From contig NZ_CP013387.1 of NCBI RefSeq assembly GCF_001523745.2, positions 124,001-188,000 on the forward strand: a stretch of 64,000 nt of DNA, in the 5' to 3' direction. The translations under genes were made by a program, and so were the position numbers. Positions 62,287-64,000 of the stretch are shown piece after piece (the stretch's first letter is position 1; each line of letters opens with the position of its first letter). Below the pieces are notes generated by a model. It made no database searches. It was given only the letters and a program-made list of their open reading frames with translations, and was not told where the DNA came from. This DNA comes from Burkholderia mayonis. Lineage in GTDB: Bacteria; Pseudomonadota; Gammaproteobacteria; Burkholderiales; Burkholderiaceae.

Positions 62287-64000
62287 ATGCAACTCGACAA
62301 ATCGGTGCTGCAGATTTTCGCGAACTATTGCGTCTCGGCGGCGGAAAGCATGGCGTACACGCTCGTGCGGACCGCGCATTCGACGTTCGTGAAGGAAACC
62401 GAAGATTTCTCGTGCGCGATCATGACGCCGGACGGGCTCACGTTCGCGTCACCGAAGACGCTCGGCGCGACGTGGTACGTCGGGCTCGACTACGGCTCGG
62501 TGATCCGGATGATCGACGATTACGCGCCGGGCGACGTCTGCATGACGAACGATGCGTACAGCGGCTTCGTCGCGACGCACACGCCCGACATCGTGATCTG
62601 GAAGCCCGTGTATTACGGAGACGAGATCGTCTGCTTCGTCGGCGGGCACATCCACAACACCGACATGGGCGGCGCGGTCCCGGCTTCGCTGTCGCGTACG
62701 CTGACCGAGATCCAGCAGGAAGGCGTGCGCTTTCCGCCGTGCAAGATCGCGCGCGCGGGCGTCGTCGACGACGCGCTCGTGCGGATCATGGCGACGAATG
62801 TGCGCGCGCCCGAGCAGAACGTCGGCGACTTGCTCGCGCAGCTCGCGTCGCTGCACACGGGCGAGCGGCGCGTGCTGGAGATCGTCGAGCGTTTCGGCCT
62901 CGACGGCTTCAAGGCCGGGATGCGCGCGCTGCTCGACTATTCCGAGGAACAGGCGCGCACGATCCTGCGCGGCATCCCCGACGGCGACTACGGCTTCGCC
63001 GAATACGCGGACGAGGATTCGGTAAACGGCAAGCCGATGCGCGTCGCGCTGACCGCGCGCATCCGCGGCGGCGAAGTCGAGATGGACTACTCGGGCAGCG
63101 ATCCGCAACTGCAGTCGTCGCTGAACATGCCGACAGGCGGCCACGAACGGCATGCGCTCGCGCTCGTCGGCCTCGTCTACGTGCTGTACACGCTCAATCC
63201 CGACATCCTGTTGAACACCGGGATGCTGCGCGTCGCGCGCTGCGTGCTGCCCGAAGGCTCGGTCGTCAACGCGGCGCCGCCCGCCGCGGTCGGCATGCGC
63301 AGCCTCACGTGCAAGCTGCTGCATCTGCTGACGTTCGGCGCATTCGCGCGCGCGGTGCCCGAGCGTCTCGCCGCTTGCCCGGCGGGCGGGCTGTCGATCC
63401 TCAGCGTGAAGACGATGAGCCGCGAAGGCGAAACCGTGATGGCGTCGATCGGACCGATCGGCGGCGGCGCGGGCGGCAGCGCGACCGACGACGGCGAGGA
63501 CGGCTCCGGCGCGAACAACGCGTTCCTGCGCAACACACCGGTCGAGATCAACGAGGCCGAGGTGCCGATCCGGATCACGCGCTACGGCGTCGCGCCGGGC
63601 TCGGGCGGCGCGGGCCAGTATCGCGGCGGGCAGGGGCTCGTGATGGAGTTCCAGGTGTTCGCGCCGAACACGCTCGTGACCGCGCGCAATCGCGACCGCA
63701 CGCGCTTCGCGTCGTGGGGCCTCGATGGCGGACTGCCGGGCGGCAACGCGCGCTTCACACGCAATCCCGACACGCCGCAAGCGGAAGCGCTCGACAACAA
63801 CGATCTCGTCGTGTGCGCGCCCGGCGACGTGATCCGGCTCGTCGGCGCGGGCGCGGGCGGCTACGGCCGGCCGATCGACCGCGAGCCGGCGAAGGTTCGC
63901 GACGACGTGCTGCGCGGCTATGTGAGCGCCGATGTCGCGCGCGACGTGTACGGCGTCGCGCTCGACGGCGACGAGGTCGACGTCGAGCAGACCGCCGCGT
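62287..64000 (+). CDS. Hydantoinase/oxoprolinase B subunit (3' end outside window)
   Basis: At least 571 residues from ATG 62287, preceded by CCGGAGGACGCA; no stop before the right edge. HyuB family: MAYTLVRTAHSTFVKETEDFS, GDVCMTNDAYSGFVATHTPDI and VCFVGGHIHNTDMGGAVPAS carry the metal-binding His and Asp cluster; GSGGAGQYRGGQGL is the C-terminal hallmark. Starts 13 bases after the A subunit stop. Substrate unknown. Confidence 0.92.
   Translation, partial: MQLDKSVLQIFANYCVSAAESMAYTLVRTAHSTFVKETEDFSCAIMTPDGLTFASPKTLGATWYVGLDYGSVIRMIDDYAPGDVCMTNDAYSGFVATHTPDIVIWKPVYYGDEIVCFVGGHIHNTDMGGAVPASLSRTLTEIQQEGVRFPPCKIARAGVVDDALVRIMATNVRAPEQNVGDLLAQLASLHTGERRVLEIVERFGLDGFKAGMRALLDYSEEQARTILRGIPDGDYGFAEYADEDSVNGKPMRVALTARIRGGEVEMDYSGSDPQLQSSLNMPTGGHERHALALVGLVYVLYTLNPDILLNTGMLRVARCVLPEGSVVNAAPPAAVGMRSLTCKLLHLLTFGAFARAVPERLAACPAGGLSILSVKTMSREGETVMASIGPIGGGAGGSATDDGEDGSGANNAFLRNTPVEINEAEVPIRITRYGVAPGSGGAGQYRGGQGLVMEFQVFAPNTLVTARNRDRTRFASWGLDGGLPGGNARFTRNPDTPQAEALDNNDLVVCAPGDVIRLVGAGAGGYGRPIDREPAKVRDDVLRGYVSADVARDVYGVALDGDEVDVEQTAA

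Noticed and set aside
58104..62300. A very long minus-strand reading frame opposite the ABC and HyuA genes
   Set aside because: It spans several genuine plus-strand genes with clear domains, is Arg/Ala/His-rich and has no recognisable motif; GC-rich DNA commonly leaves the opposite strand open.

Overview
The window looks like a stretch of a high-GC betaproteobacterial chromosome, most likely a Burkholderia of the pseudomallei group. The grounds are very strong GCG/CGC codon preference in the right half, the pobA-pcaIJBDC-pcaK arrangement, and heptanucleotide repeat expansion. The species is an inference. No rRNA, tRNA, CRISPR array, prophage or replication origin was seen.

Left part (1-25.2 kb) reads as one accessory surface/antagonism locus. 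It opens with the 3' part of a hybrid histidine kinase, a degenerate EAL-domain protein and, on the minus strand, a TPR-GT41 glycosyltransferase. After a 1.9 kb stretch with no convincing gene come a NarL-type response regulator, a BvgS-like sensor kinase (two periplasmic solute-binding-like domains, PAS, HisKA, HATPase, receiver, Hpt) and an RcsB-like regulator. A complete type I secretion operon follows (TolC-like outer-membrane protein, HlyD-like adaptor, ABC transporter with an intact C39 leader peptidase). Right behind it are two small genes whose products share the leader MREL..ME...VAGA. The first is a near-perfect glycine zipper. The next operon encodes a chaperone-usher pilus (pilin, chaperone, usher, tip adhesin-like protein), closed by a strong terminator. 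Two phosphorelays, an EAL protein and a chaperone-usher operon recall the Roc/PvrSR-RcsCB and BvgASR circuits. The new element is the ColV/Cdz-like export operon placed inside that circuit.

Middle part: 25.5-31.5 kb is a small catabolic cluster (KgtP-like permease, amidohydrolase, second MFS carrier, divergent LysR regulator, FMN-dependent alpha-hydroxy-acid dehydrogenase). A decayed GNAT acetyltransferase at 31.8-32.35 kb marks the edge. From there on codon use is of the strongly GCG/CGC type and genes look like core genome: argO/argP, an FNR-type regulator, a universal stress protein, an oxo-acid semialdehyde dehydrogenase with an SMP-30 lactonase, a 14-copy GAACCGC repeat, a serine acetyltransferase, and a folM-like/folE pair.

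Right part: 43.8-51.9 kb carries protocatechuate/4-hydroxybenzoate catabolism (a divergent LysR regulator with pobA; pcaI, pcaJ, pcaB, pcaD, pcaC, pcaK), with a consensus-like promoter and PcaR-type sites before pcaI. Then come a small hypothetical gene, a LysE/RhtB exporter and an IS630-type transposase. The window ends in a Dpp/Opp-like ABC operon fused in one transcription unit to hydantoinase/oxoprolinase A and B subunits; the B gene runs off the right edge.
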